Positions 14,021-22,178 of a stretch of DNA of 23,591 nucleotides are shown here, in pieces. Within the stretch, counting starts at the first letter, position 1; each line of letters starts with the position of its first letter. The position numbers were made by a program, and so were the translations under genes. The notes beneath the pieces were generated by a model. That model made no database searches and had not been told where the DNA came from. It saw nothing but the letters and a program-made list of their open reading frames with translations. Origin of the DNA: CAYSYY01 sp964576115 [NCBI: uncultured Gemmatimonadota bacterium]. Lineage in GTDB: Bacteria > Blakebacterota > Blakebacteria > Blakebacterales. The DNA is taken from NCBI GenBank assembly GCA_964576115.1, contig CAZNUA010000026.1, positions 1 to 23,591 on the forward strand, written 5' to 3'.

Positions 14021-16747
14021 GTGAAGACTCTCATGAGATGGATCGTCTCCCACCCCGGGCCTTCCTGGGTGATCGTCATTTTCCTCACCGGCATATTCAG
14101 CCTCGGACTGGGGCGGGTGAGGAGCGATTCTTCGACCACCAACCTGTATATCGAGGGCGATCCGCGGGTGCTCGAATACTACCGGGCGAAGGAACTGTTC
14201 GGGGAAGACATCATTCTGACCATCGTTCTCAGGGCCGAGAACATCTTCCGCACCGATATCCTGGAGACGGTCGTCCAGATGACCTATGAAGCCGAGGGTC
14301 TGGACGGCGTATTCCGGGTTGTGAGTCTATCCACCGCCAGCAACCTGGATGGAAGTGAGGGCTGGCTGAATACCGAAGGACTCCTGCCCTATGTGCCCGA
14401 CACACCCGAGGAACTGGCCGCTCTGCGGGCCCGGGCGCTCGACAGCAGGATTTTTCGTGGGGAACTGCTGAACGCCCAGGGTTCCGCAACCGCCATCCAT
14501 CTGTTCGTGGAAGATCGTCCCGACGAAGAGGGTTTCAACGAGCGTCTGGTTTCCGCCGTCGGGGAGATGATCGATGAGGCCCGGGCCCAACTGGGCCCGG
14601 AGGTGACGATCTACCAGTTCGGCTCGCCCTACTTGAAGGCGAGCATCCTCGACTCTCTCCGGCGGAGCATCCTGACCCTGACCCCGGCTGCCGTCCTGGC
14701 GCTGTTCCTGATCCTCTTTCTTTTCTTCCGGACCTTCCGGGCCATACTCATCCCTTCGGTAACCGGTCTGTTCAGTGTTGTCTGGACGGTCGGTTTCATG
14801 GGCATGTGCGGTTTCGCCATCAATCCGGTCTCGGTGATGATCCCCCCCCTGCTCATCGTGATCGGCTGCACCGAGGACATTCATCTGCTGGCCGAATACC
14901 GACGGGGGCTCAAGAACGGATTGGACAGGCACGCGGCCATCTGCCGGATGGCCGATAAGGGTGGTCTGGCCATTCTCCTGACCTCCCTGACCACCTTCGT
15001 CGGTTTCATTACCCTGGTCCCGAACTCCATCCCCCTGCTGCGCGAATTCGGTATCGCTGTCTCCTTCGGCATCGCCGCCAACTTCCTCATCACGATTCTG
15101 GTCGTGCCCGGCATGCTCCGCTGGTTCAAACCCCACGTGCCGACCGGCAGGAGCGGTGATCGTCTGATGAGGTGGAGTGAGTCCCTGCTGGTGAAGGCCG
15201 GTTTCCGGCACCGCCGGGGGATCCTCGTCGGTGTGGGCGTGCTCCTGCTGGCGGCGATCGTCTGTACTTCCCTGGTCCGGGTGGACACCGACTATCTCCG
15301 TTTTTTCAAAGAGAAATCGGAGATCCGCCGGATCTATCGTGATCTCTCGCTTCATCTCGTGGGGGGAACCAATATGATGGTGATCGTCTCGGCCGATGAG
15401 GCGGACGCCATGAAATCGCCCGATGTGCTGGACAACGTGGTTCGCCTGAGTGACTTCCTGGCCGAACGCTATGACAAGGTGCTGGGTTACACCGACTTCC
15501 TGCGCAAGATGCATCAGGAGATGAACGACGGTGATCCCCGGTATCATATGCTGCCATCTTCCCGGGAACTGATATCCCAGTATACGCTCCTGTTGAACCA
15601 GGACGACCTGAGCCGATTCGTGGACTACGACTATCAGAGTACGTGTGTCCTGATCCGGGCCGATCTGAGCGGCTCCAGCGCCATCAACGCCGAAGTCACC
15701 GAGATCCGGCGTTTCATCGACACCGAACTCACCCGGGATCTGCAGTACGCCATCACGGGAGAGCCGGTCATCGTCTCGGGGACCTCGGATACCATCAGCC
15801 GGGAACTGGTCGTCAACCTGGGCTACGTTCTGGCCGCCATATTCGTGTTCATTTCCATCCTGTTCATGTCGATGAAGGCCGGCCTGCTCGCCATGGTTCC
15901 CAATATCGTTCCCATCATGGCCACCTTTGCCGCTATGGGACTGATGAGGATCCCGCTGAGTACCAGTACCTTCCCGGTTGCCATCATCGCACTGGGGATC
16001 GCGGTGGACGACACCATCCACCTGATGGTCCGCTACTCCAAGGAGATCAAGAAACAGGACTCCAATACGATCGCCATGACGCGAACGGTACGGGAAGAAC
16101 TCCGGCCTGTCCTTTCGACCTCCCTGGCCCTGATGATCGGGTTCCTGGTCTTTCTCTTCTCCACCTTCGGTGCGACGGTGGAGTTCGGGATCCTGGCCAC
16201 CATCGCCATGGGGGCGGCCATGATCAGCGATCTGCTCGTCACCCCCAGTCTGCTGCTCACCACGCCGTTGATCACCTCGTGGGACTTCATCAAACTCAAG
16301 GTCAGCGGCGATCTGGCCGAGACCAGTCCCATGCTGAAGGGGCTCTCGCTCCGGGAGATCAAGCGGGTGGCCGCCATGGCCACGATCCAGGAATTCCCGC
16401 GTGGGGAGCTGCTCCTGGAAGAAGGGCAGGAAGGCCGGAACATGTACATGCTCCTCAGCGGATCGGCTGAAGTACGATCGCGGGCGAGCGGCAAGGTCCT
16501 GAGTGTAGTCCGGCGCGGTGACGTGGTCGGTGAGATGGGATTCTTGACCGGGGCCTGCCGCTCAGCCGATGTGGTCGCCATCGAAGAGGTGGAGGCCCTG
16601 GAAATCAATGCAGCCACTCTCGATCGGCTGCGCCTGCGGTTCCTTCACGTCGCCGCCAAGGTCTTCTACAACATCTCCCAGGTATTGAGCGACCGGCTGC
16701 GTGAAACCACCAGCGATCTGGTCCGGGAACGAAACAGGCAGATGTAA
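14021..16747 (+). CDS. RND/MMPL transporter with C-terminal cyclic-nucleotide-binding domain
   Basis: A 908-residue inner-membrane transporter with two RND halves, each made of one helix, a large periplasmic loop (about 33-215 and 420-600) and five helices. The conserved helix-4 acidic motifs are visible: IGCTEDIHLLAEY in the first half and GIAVDDTIHLMVRY in the second. Residues about 764-908 form a cytoplasmic cNMP-binding domain: SLREIKRVAAMATIQEFPRG, then EEGQEGRNMYMLLSG, then the phosphate-binding cassette GDVVGEMGFLTG with Glu828 and Arg837 nine residues apart, as in cAMP-binding domains. The protein is thus a proton-driven exporter of a hydrophobic compound, probably gated by a ligand. 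GTG 14021 is taken as start; ATG 14033 is an alternative and loses four residues. It is last in the operon with the barrel and LolA-like genes, and a hairpin follows. A C8 run lies at 14842-14849. Confidence 0.9.
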   Translation: MKTLMRWIVSHPGPSWVIVIFLTGIFSLGLGRVRSDSSTTNLYIEGDPRVLEYYRAKELFGEDIILTIVLRAENIFRTDILETVVQMTYEAEGLDGVFRVVSLSTASNLDGSEGWLNTEGLLPYVPDTPEELAALRARALDSRIFRGELLNAQGSATAIHLFVEDRPDEEGFNERLVSAVGEMIDEARAQLGPEVTIYQFGSPYLKASILDSLRRSILTLTPAAVLALFLILFLFFRTFRAILIPSVTGLFSVVWTVGFMGMCGFAINPVSVMIPPLLIVIGCTEDIHLLAEYRRGLKNGLDRHAAICRMADKGGLAILLTSLTTFVGFITLVPNSIPLLREFGIAVSFGIAANFLITILVVPGMLRWFKPHVPTGRSGDRLMRWSESLLVKAGFRHRRGILVGVGVLLLAAIVCTSLVRVDTDYLRFFKEKSEIRRIYRDLSLHLVGGTNMMVIVSADEADAMKSPDVLDNVVRLSDFLAERYDKVLGYTDFLRKMHQEMNDGDPRYHMLPSSRELISQYTLLLNQDDLSRFVDYDYQSTCVLIRADLSGSSAINAEVTEIRRFIDTELTRDLQYAITGEPVIVSGTSDTISRELVVNLGYVLAAIFVFISILFMSMKAGLLAMVPNIVPIMATFAAMGLMRIPLSTSTFPVAIIALGIAVDDTIHLMVRYSKEIKKQDSNTIAMTRTVREELRPVLSTSLALMIGFLVFLFSTFGATVEFGILATIAMGAAMISDLLVTPSLLLTTPLITSWDFIKLKVSGDLAETSPMLKGLSLREIKRVAAMATIQEFPRGELLLEEGQEGRNMYMLLSGSAEVRSRASGKVLSVVRRGDVVGEMGFLTGACRSADVVAIEEVEALEINAATLDRLRLRFLHVAAKVFYNISQVLSDRLRETTSDLVRERNRQM

Positions 16748-16777
16748 ACAGGCAGGTGTGAAAGGTCGGGCGATATG

Positions 16778-16810
16778 AAAAGGCCGGAGCTCAGGTCGCT
16801 CCGGCCTTCC
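16778..16810. terminator. Bidirectional intrinsic terminator
   Basis: AAGGCCGGAGC (16780-16790) and GCTCCGGCCTT (16798-16808) form an 11-bp stem with a 7-base loop. A short T run follows on the minus strand and a shorter one on the plus strand. It lies between the convergent RND transporter and lipoprotein genes and can end both transcripts, more strongly the leftward one. Confidence 0.75.
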
Positions 16811-16856
16811 CGCATCAGGCGGATCCGTCGGGATCCACCGGCTCTCATCCCGTCCT

Positions 16857-18257
16857 TCAGAGAGAATTGTTGGGGGGTATAAGGCCAATCATGACCAGGA
16901 GGCTTTCCAGGTTGGGAATGGAAAAGAACGGCCCCGCCCCCGGGAAGTCGTCGATATTGAAGACGGCTTTGAACATCGAATCTCCCGTCGGCGCGAAGTC
17001 CGGCAGGATGCCGTGCATCGAGGCGTCGGGGAAGACGAATTGCGTGAAATCACTCTCCGGATAGCCATCCCAGTACCACCCCTGAAACGTGCTGTCCCAG
17101 TGATAAGGCGGCAGCAGTCCTTTGACGTCGGGAATGGGATCGGTGAAGATCACCGAGACATCCACCTGAACGCTCTCTTCCGCGGCGTCATCGTCGAAAT
17201 TCCCGGTTACGGTGAAGGGGCCGTTCATGATGCCCACGAACTGGGTGAGTCCGGGTACCAGTGAATCGATATCCGCCGGAGACAAACCCTCCTCCGGATC
17301 GAGTTTGATCAGGTCATCCGTCTGATCGTCGGTTTCGGCTTCGAGACTGACTATGAACGAACTCATGAGGGAGACACCGTCCAGCAGGGTGGTGCGGAAC
17401 GATTTCATATTATCTTCGCCGTTCGGCCGGAGCGCGAGAAAGGGACCATCCGTCTGATTGAAGGCCGCTTTCACGCCGGTCGTGTCCGCCATGTCCGGAA
17501 TGTCCATGTTGTAAGCGACGAAGGTATGGAACGGGGCCTTCATGAGATGGACGAAGACGTCGAGCATGTAGATATCGGTCTCGTCGATTTCGATCTGAGC
17601 ACCCTCTTCCATGCCGAGCTGCTCGGAGGTCAGAACCATCGACCAGTCGTCCAGGTCCTCGACGGTCTTGAAATGCCCGATCACTCTGTCGAGGGTCGCA
17701 ATGACGACCATTTCCGCCACATCCTGGATCTCGCTCAGATTGACGGGGTCATTCTGAGCCAGGCGGGCAAGGTCGATGCTGAACCAGTCGAGCACACTCC
17801 CCGTAAAGAGGTCCGTCCGCTCTGCAGTGCGGAAGATTCCGGCCAGACGTCCCGGCCCGGGCGGTGCCTCCGCGACGACTTTCCCGAGACTGAGCCGGGC
17901 GGCTGAGGTCTCCCCGAACAACGCCGTGATCTGGGGGTTGAATGCCAGCAGAACGATTTCGGTCAGGGCCAACCCGACATTGGCGTCGCCGTTCTTCGGA
18001 TCAAAATCGAGGGCCTCTTCGAACTTGAGTTTGGACGCCTGCAACGTACTCACGTTGAAGGAGGTATCGTTCACCGCCTGTACCAGCAGGTCGTATCCTT
18101 CCCCCGCCAGCAGCTGGGCCTGAGCCCGATCCTGCGCTGATGGTCCGGTGGGAGTCTTCTCGCATCCCGATCCGGCCAGCAGGACGAGAATGAAGGCGAG
18201 CGGTGCGATTATTCCTGCCGGAGCAGAGAGAAACCGGTAATGGCTGTGAGCGTGCAT
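16857..18257 (-). CDS. Large hypothetical lipoprotein
   Basis: A 466-residue lipoprotein of unrecognised family. The N-terminus has a positive start, a hydrophobic core AFILVLLAGSG and Cys32 followed by EKTPTGPS, a lipobox-type end (GSGC is slightly atypical at -3). The next part (about 40-115) looks like a TPR-type helical repeat: LLAGEGYDLLVQAVND, SKLKFEEALDFDPKNGDANVGLAL. The remainder is acidic and Asp/Glu-rich, with a C-terminal beta-type section around YHWDSTFQGWYWDGY. Such proteins are common outer-membrane surface or periplasmic lipoproteins in poorly studied phyla. The start at 18257 has GGAGGA about 10 bases upstream; the longer frame to 18359 would place the signal internally. It has its own promoter and converges with the RND operon on a shared terminator, so it may belong to the same envelope process, but that is conjecture. 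Confidence 0.72.
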   Translation of the reverse strand: MHAHSHYRFLSAPAGIIAPLAFILVLLAGSGCEKTPTGPSAQDRAQAQLLAGEGYDLLVQAVNDTSFNVSTLQASKLKFEEALDFDPKNGDANVGLALTEIVLLAFNPQITALFGETSAARLSLGKVVAEAPPGPGRLAGIFRTAERTDLFTGSVLDWFSIDLARLAQNDPVNLSEIQDVAEMVVIATLDRVIGHFKTVEDLDDWSMVLTSEQLGMEEGAQIEIDETDIYMLDVFVHLMKAPFHTFVAYNMDIPDMADTTGVKAAFNQTDGPFLALRPNGEDNMKSFRTTLLDGVSLMSSFIVSLEAETDDQTDDLIKLDPEEGLSPADIDSLVPGLTQFVGIMNGPFTVTGNFDDDAAEESVQVDVSVIFTDPIPDVKGLLPPYHWDSTFQGWYWDGYPESDFTQFVFPDASMHGILPDFAPTGDSMFKAVFNIDDFPGAGPFFSIPNLESLLVMIGLIPPNNSL

Positions 18258-18380
18258 AGGACGTCGTTCCTCCTCAAGCGGCTGCTGTCGGCGACTTGAC
18301 CTGACAGGGAGAGGCAGGGAGCCGATGGACCAGTGTGGCCGGGGATCTCCTGTTGTCATGCCCCTGCTTCATTCAGTATC

Positions 18381-18409
18381 AGTCTAGGCCGTATGAGATT
18401 GCGGGTCAA
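18381..18409 (-). promoter_or_regulatory. Sigma70-type promoter of the lipoprotein gene
   Basis: On the minus strand TTGACC (18404-18409) and TAGACT (18381-18386) are separated by exactly 17 bases. Transcription would begin near 18374, giving a leader of about 115 bases before the ATG at 18257. Confidence 0.6.
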
Positions 18410-18463
18410 ATCCACAAGCCCTTTCTCGACATAAAAACAGCTGCACATCCGGGACGGTAATGG

Positions 18464-19498
18464 TCAGGCCGAAGCGACGACGTCGGCCATGGCCTGCAGG
18501 TTTTCGATCGGCGTGCCGGGCGAGACGCCGCCGCCGACCGAGACCACCAGGGGACCGACCGTGTCGATCCGCGAGATCAGGTCGGCGGTGGCGGTGCGGA
18601 CCTCATCGGGGGTGCCCCGCACCAGCAGGTCGAGGGGGGGCAGGTTGCCCATCAGGACGACCTCGGATCCCAGGGCTTCCCGGGCCCGCTCCAGATCGAC
18701 CTCGTGACTGAAATTGAAAGCGTCCATGCCGATCGTGGCCAGCCCGTCGAGCATGGCCTCGTTGGGTGTGTCGTTATGGTAGATATGGATCAGATCGGGG
18801 AAGGCGGCGAAGATCCGGCGCAGCAGGGGCAGGGCGAAGGTGGCGGCATCCTCGGGTCCGATCATCCCGACGATGTCGTCCAGCACCAGCACCCCGAACG
18901 GATCCTCCATGCGCTCGAGCTGGCTCGAGAGCCAGGCAATGCAGAGATCGGCGGTCTTTTCGAGCAGGGCCAGGCAGGGCTCGGGCACGAGCTGAGTGGC
19001 CATCAGCAGTTCGGTCACCCCGGCCAGGTGCGCCGCCACGGCCAGCGGGCCCCGGGCGGCGGCCATGCGCGGTGCCAGCCCCCGGGCTTTGAGGTCCGGT
19101 GCCATCCGCTCGTAGTGGCGCAGAATCGCCGGCATCAGACCGTCGGTCTCGGGATCGGGAACAGGCGCCTCGACCAGATCGGTCAGTGGCTGCGGATGCG
19201 GCCCGATCGAAGGGGGCGAGAAGCGGCTCCACCTGATCGGCACGCCCCAGCCGCTCGGTTCGGCGGCCATGCCGTATTCCCACCAGGCGCCGGGTACGAA
19301 AGCCGTCCCGGGCAGATCGGTCGCGGCCCGCTCCTGGGCGGCGAGCCAGAGCGCGGGATCGAAGTAGTAATCGAGGGTGTCGGCTTCCACATACCCCGGC
19401 AGCCAGGGGGAATCGATGATCAGGGCCGTCATCGTCCGTTCCCGGGCAGGGTGGCGGAGCAGTTCCTCGAATGTCGCCAGGGTCTGGGGATAGTCCAC
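18464..19498 (-). CDS. UroD-family protein (uroporphyrinogen decarboxylase-like)
   Basis: A 344-residue TIM-barrel protein of the uroporphyrinogen decarboxylase/cobamide methyltransferase superfamily. The C-terminal half is diagnostic: IHIYHNDTPNEAMLDGLATI, GMDAFNFSHEVDLERAREAL, VVLMGNLPPLDLL, GTPDEVRT and the closing GGGVSPGTPIENLQAM. The N-terminal region lacks the basic GRxPDxxPVWxMRQAG signature of true HemE, so it is probably not the haem enzyme; members without it demethylate small molecules or act in unknown catabolic steps. The GTG start at 19498 has AGGA 8 bases before it and lies 13 bases after the uronate isomerase stop, so the two are co-transcribed. That suggests a role in catabolism beside uronates, which is inference. 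The family is sure, the function is not. Confidence 0.82.
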   Translation of the reverse strand: MDYPQTLATFEELLRHPARERTMTALIIDSPWLPGYVEADTLDYYFDPALWLAAQERAATDLPGTAFVPGAWWEYGMAAEPSGWGVPIRWSRFSPPSIGPHPQPLTDLVEAPVPDPETDGLMPAILRHYERMAPDLKARGLAPRMAAARGPLAVAAHLAGVTELLMATQLVPEPCLALLEKTADLCIAWLSSQLERMEDPFGVLVLDDIVGMIGPEDAATFALPLLRRIFAAFPDLIHIYHNDTPNEAMLDGLATIGMDAFNFSHEVDLERAREALGSEVVLMGNLPPLDLLVRGTPDEVRTATADLISRIDTVGPLVVSVGGGVSPGTPIENLQAMADVVASA

Positions 19499-19511
19499 CG
19501 GCGCTGTCCTT

Positions 19512-20966
19512 TCAGCGGTCCTCTCCGTCGAGCCGGTAGGCTTCCCGAACCAGGTCGCGGGCCAGGGCGAGGCTCATGCGTTCGGATTCCTCGCGGTCGA
19601 TGATATGCCGGGCCACCAGACCGGCCAGCCAGGTGCAGTCCATGCGCCGGGCCAGGTCGTGCCGGGCCGGGATCGATACGAACGAACGGGTGTCGTCGTT
19701 GAAACCGACCGTGTTCCAGATCCCGGCCGTCTCGGTCACCCGGCGGCGGTAGCGCAACATGCCCTCGACACTGTCATGGAACCACCAGGGGGGACCGAGC
19801 CTGAGAGCCGGGTAGTGGCCGGCCAGGGGGGCCAGCTCGCGGCTGTAGGCCGATTCATCGAGAGTGAAGACGATCAGGGTCAGGCGCGGATCGTTGCCGT
19901 AGCGGTTCAGCAGGGGGCGCAGGTTGCGGGTGTATTCGGTCGCGACGGGGATATCGGCCCCCCGGTCGGATCCGAAGCGTTCGAACAGGGGCCAATTGTG
20001 ATTGCGTAGCGAGCCGGAGTGCAGCTGCATCACCAGCCCGTCCTCGCAACTCATGCGGGCCATTTCCATGAGCATGTGGGCTCCAAAGAGCCGGGCGTCG
20101 GCTTCATCGGCCTCGCCCCGCAGGGCCCGGGCGAAAAGGGCCTCCCGTTCACGGTCGGTCAGCTCGAGGGTCAAAGGCGTTTGGACCCCGTGATCGGTGG
20201 CGACCGCTCCCCGGGCGCGGAAATAGACGCGGCGATCCTCCAGGGCCCGGATGAAGGCGGCCACATCGCCGATCTCGAACCCGACCGCAGCGCTCAGAGC
20301 CTCGAGTTCGGCCCGCCAGCCGGACTCGGCGATCGCGAACAGGGCGTCGGGGCGCAGGCAGGGGATGACCCGCCCCGGCCAGTCTGACTCGGCGATCTTT
20401 GCGTGGGCACTCAGGGGATCGGCGGCGGCATCGGTGGTACAGAGGACCTCGAGGCCGAAGCGCTCGTAGAGGGCCCGGGGCCGGAACTCCGGCCGGGCGA
20501 GCGCCTCCGCGATCCGGTCGTAGATCGCAGCAGCGGTGTCACTGGCCAGTTTCTCCTCGATCCCGAACACGGCGGCAAGAGTATGGCGCAGCCAGAGTCC
20601 GGAGGGAGTACCGGCGAAGAGATGAGCGTGCTCGGCGAAGGTCTGCCAGATCCGGCGGGGATCGCTCTCGACCGGCGAGCCGTCGCGGGCGGGAAGGCCG
20701 AGAGTCTCGAGGGGCACGCCCCGGGAATAGAGCATCCGGTAGAGGTAGTGATCGGGGCTCACGATCAGGGCGGCGGGATTGTCGAAGGGCTCGTTGTCGG
20801 CGAACCAGCGCGGGTCGCAATGCCCGTGCGGGCTCACGATCGGCAGATTGCGGACCCGGGCGTAGAGCTCCCGGGCGATATCGCGGACCGCGGGATCGGG
20901 ATCGAAGAAGCGGTCGGGATGCAGGGCCGGCGTCTCGGTTTCGGTAGGCATGGTGACCGGGATCAT
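19512..20966 (-). CDS. uxaC: Glucuronate/uronate isomerase family (UxaC)
   Basis: An amidohydrolase-fold isomerase converting D-glucuronate or galacturonate to the keto-sugar acids, first step of hexuronate catabolism. The metal-binding motif SPHGHCDPRW is near the N-terminus. Other conserved blocks are VLCTTDAAADPL, DHGVQTPL, MQLHSGSLRNHN, PPWWFHDSVEGMLR and GFNDDTRSFVSIPARHD, which match the UxaC pattern (TTDDP, HIGALRNNN, WWFND, TDSRSF). About 480-484 residues, close to the usual 470. The open frame reaches 21116, but family similarity begins only around the ATGs at 20966 and 20951; neither has a good ribosome site, so the start is uncertain. It is the first gene of a two-gene unit with the UroD-like gene and is divergent from the HD-GYP gene. 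The whole family also includes members acting on unusual uronates. Confidence 0.88.
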   Translation of the reverse strand: MIPVTMPTETETPALHPDRFFDPDPAVRDIARELYARVRNLPIVSPHGHCDPRWFADNEPFDNPAALIVSPDHYLYRMLYSRGVPLETLGLPARDGSPVESDPRRIWQTFAEHAHLFAGTPSGLWLRHTLAAVFGIEEKLASDTAAAIYDRIAEALARPEFRPRALYERFGLEVLCTTDAAADPLSAHAKIAESDWPGRVIPCLRPDALFAIAESGWRAELEALSAAVGFEIGDVAAFIRALEDRRVYFRARGAVATDHGVQTPLTLELTDREREALFARALRGEADEADARLFGAHMLMEMARMSCEDGLVMQLHSGSLRNHNWPLFERFGSDRGADIPVATEYTRNLRPLLNRYGNDPRLTLIVFTLDESAYSRELAPLAGHYPALRLGPPWWFHDSVEGMLRYRRRVTETAGIWNTVGFNDDTRSFVSIPARHDLARRMDCTWLAGLVARHIIDREESERMSLALARDLVREAYRLDGEDR

Positions 20967-21035
20967 ACACCGGGCAGGGATGCGCCGGTAAGCCAAAGAT
21001 CGGGTGAATACCGCAGGGCGGTGAGTCGAATCGGG

Positions 21036-21064
21036 TTGTTCCCTCACCAGAGCTGTTCTATTAC
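21036..21064 (+). promoter_or_regulatory. Possible promoter of the HD-GYP gene
   Basis: TTGTTC (21036-21041) and TATTAC (21059-21064) are 17 bases apart. Transcription would begin near 21071, leaving a very short leader that barely includes the ribosome site, so this is a weak proposal. Confidence 0.3.
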
Positions 21065-21072
21065 GTGTGGGA

Positions 21073-21077
21073 AGGAG
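21073..21077 (+). promoter_or_regulatory. Ribosome site that fixes the HD-GYP start
   Basis: AGGAG is 7 bases before ATG 21085 but only 1 base before ATG 21079, and it lies inside the longer reading frame from GTG 21067. The start at 21085 is therefore preferred. Confidence 0.6.
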
Positions 21078-21084
21078 TATGCTC

Positions 21085-22020
21085 ATGACTGATCTATCAC
21101 CGACAGATCGCAGCACCGATCTCTATCGGGACCTGATGCTCCATGTCCGGAAGCAGACCGATGCCGTGGGCAGAGGGGAACAGATCTCGGTCAGAGACAC
21201 CGAGCCGATCGCCCACAGACTGCTCGAGGAGGTCACCCGTTCCTCCGGATTGCTCTCGACGGCGATGGGGTATTTCGACCCGCTCGACTTCGTTGTCTCC
21301 CATGCCGCCAACGTGGCGATATATACCCTCAAGATGACTCTCGACATGGGTCTGCCGGAACGCGACATAGAAAGCGCGGTGATCGCCGCTATCCTGCACG
21401 ATGTCGGTTTCAGCAGGGTACCGGTGTACAGCCGGGAGAGCGAAAAGATCCAGATGTGCCTGGAGGATCCCCTCCAGGCTCTCACCGGGGAGGATCACCA
21501 GCTCGTGACCCGGCATCCGGTCTACGGCCACGAGGCGATTCTGCCCGATGATCCCCGTTCGGAACTGATCGCGGACATCATTCTCCAGCATCACGAAAAA
21601 GCCGACGGTTCGGGGTATCCGAACGGCCTGATGGAATCCGAACAGCATGCCCAGGCCAGGATCATCTCGATCATCGACACCTATGAAGCCCTCGTCCACC
21701 CCCGTCCCTGCCGGGATGCCCTGGTTCCGCCGCAGGGGATCGAGGCCATCAAGAACCAGACCAGGGGAGCGTACTCCTCCGACATGATCCGGGCTCTGCT
21801 CAACTCTTTTTCGGTCTATCCGGTCGGGCATTTCGTGCGTCTGAGCAACGGGGCGATAGGGAAAGTCGTGGAGACACACCGGGAGAATCCCCTGCAGCCG
21901 GTCGTCGAGCTGCGTTTCGATCAGAAGGGCGATCCGATCGATCCCCCCCGACAGCTGGATCTGAGTGAGGAACAGATGCTCTCGGTCAAGGAGTGCCTGC
22001 CCCGCTTCAGGCCTTCCTGA
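21085..22020 (+). CDS. Stand-alone HD-GYP domain phosphodiesterase
   Basis: A 311-residue cytoplasmic protein made of little more than an HD-GYP domain, the class that hydrolyses cyclic di-GMP (or cGAMP in some members). All expected metal and signature residues are visible: His in VVSHAANVAIYT, His105-Asp106 in LHDVG, HPVYGHEAI, HHEKADGSGYP (His159, His160, Glu161 and the GYP loop at 165-169) and RIISIIDTYEAL. After the domain comes the usual tail YPVGHFVRLSNGAIGKVVE. There is no receiver, PAS, GAF or membrane domain; the first 80 residues (LLEEVTRSSGLLSTAMGYF) are a short helical lead-in. It is divergent from the uronate gene pair and followed, after 155 bases, by the HDxxH barrel gene. Which second messenger it degrades cannot be read from sequence. 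Confidence 0.92.
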   Translation: MTDLSPTDRSTDLYRDLMLHVRKQTDAVGRGEQISVRDTEPIAHRLLEEVTRSSGLLSTAMGYFDPLDFVVSHAANVAIYTLKMTLDMGLPERDIESAVIAAILHDVGFSRVPVYSRESEKIQMCLEDPLQALTGEDHQLVTRHPVYGHEAILPDDPRSELIADIILQHHEKADGSGYPNGLMESEQHAQARIISIIDTYEALVHPRPCRDALVPPQGIEAIKNQTRGAYSSDMIRALLNSFSVYPVGHFVRLSNGAIGKVVETHRENPLQPVVELRFDQKGDPIDPPRQLDLSEEQMLSVKECLPRFRPS

Positions 22021-22178
22021 GTCGAATTCCTGCAGCGGTAATGTGATCGGTGGGACCGTATAAGCAGGGCGTGGCTGGTCAGTATGGACAAGAGGGATTC
22101 GCTGGTGGCATCCCCCTCGAGGCTCGGAGTAGAATCCGCGGTGTCCATTCAGGTGCATATCGGCGAGGAGGAGAAATG

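Noticed and set aside
14327-16021. 564-codon open frame antisense to the RND transporter
   Set aside because: Translation is His/Gln/Asp-rich and repetitive, the mirror of hydrophobic helix codons; the sense protein is certain.
20967-21116. N-terminal extension of the uronate isomerase to 21116
   Set aside because: It would overlap the divergent HD-GYP gene start and has no family similarity.
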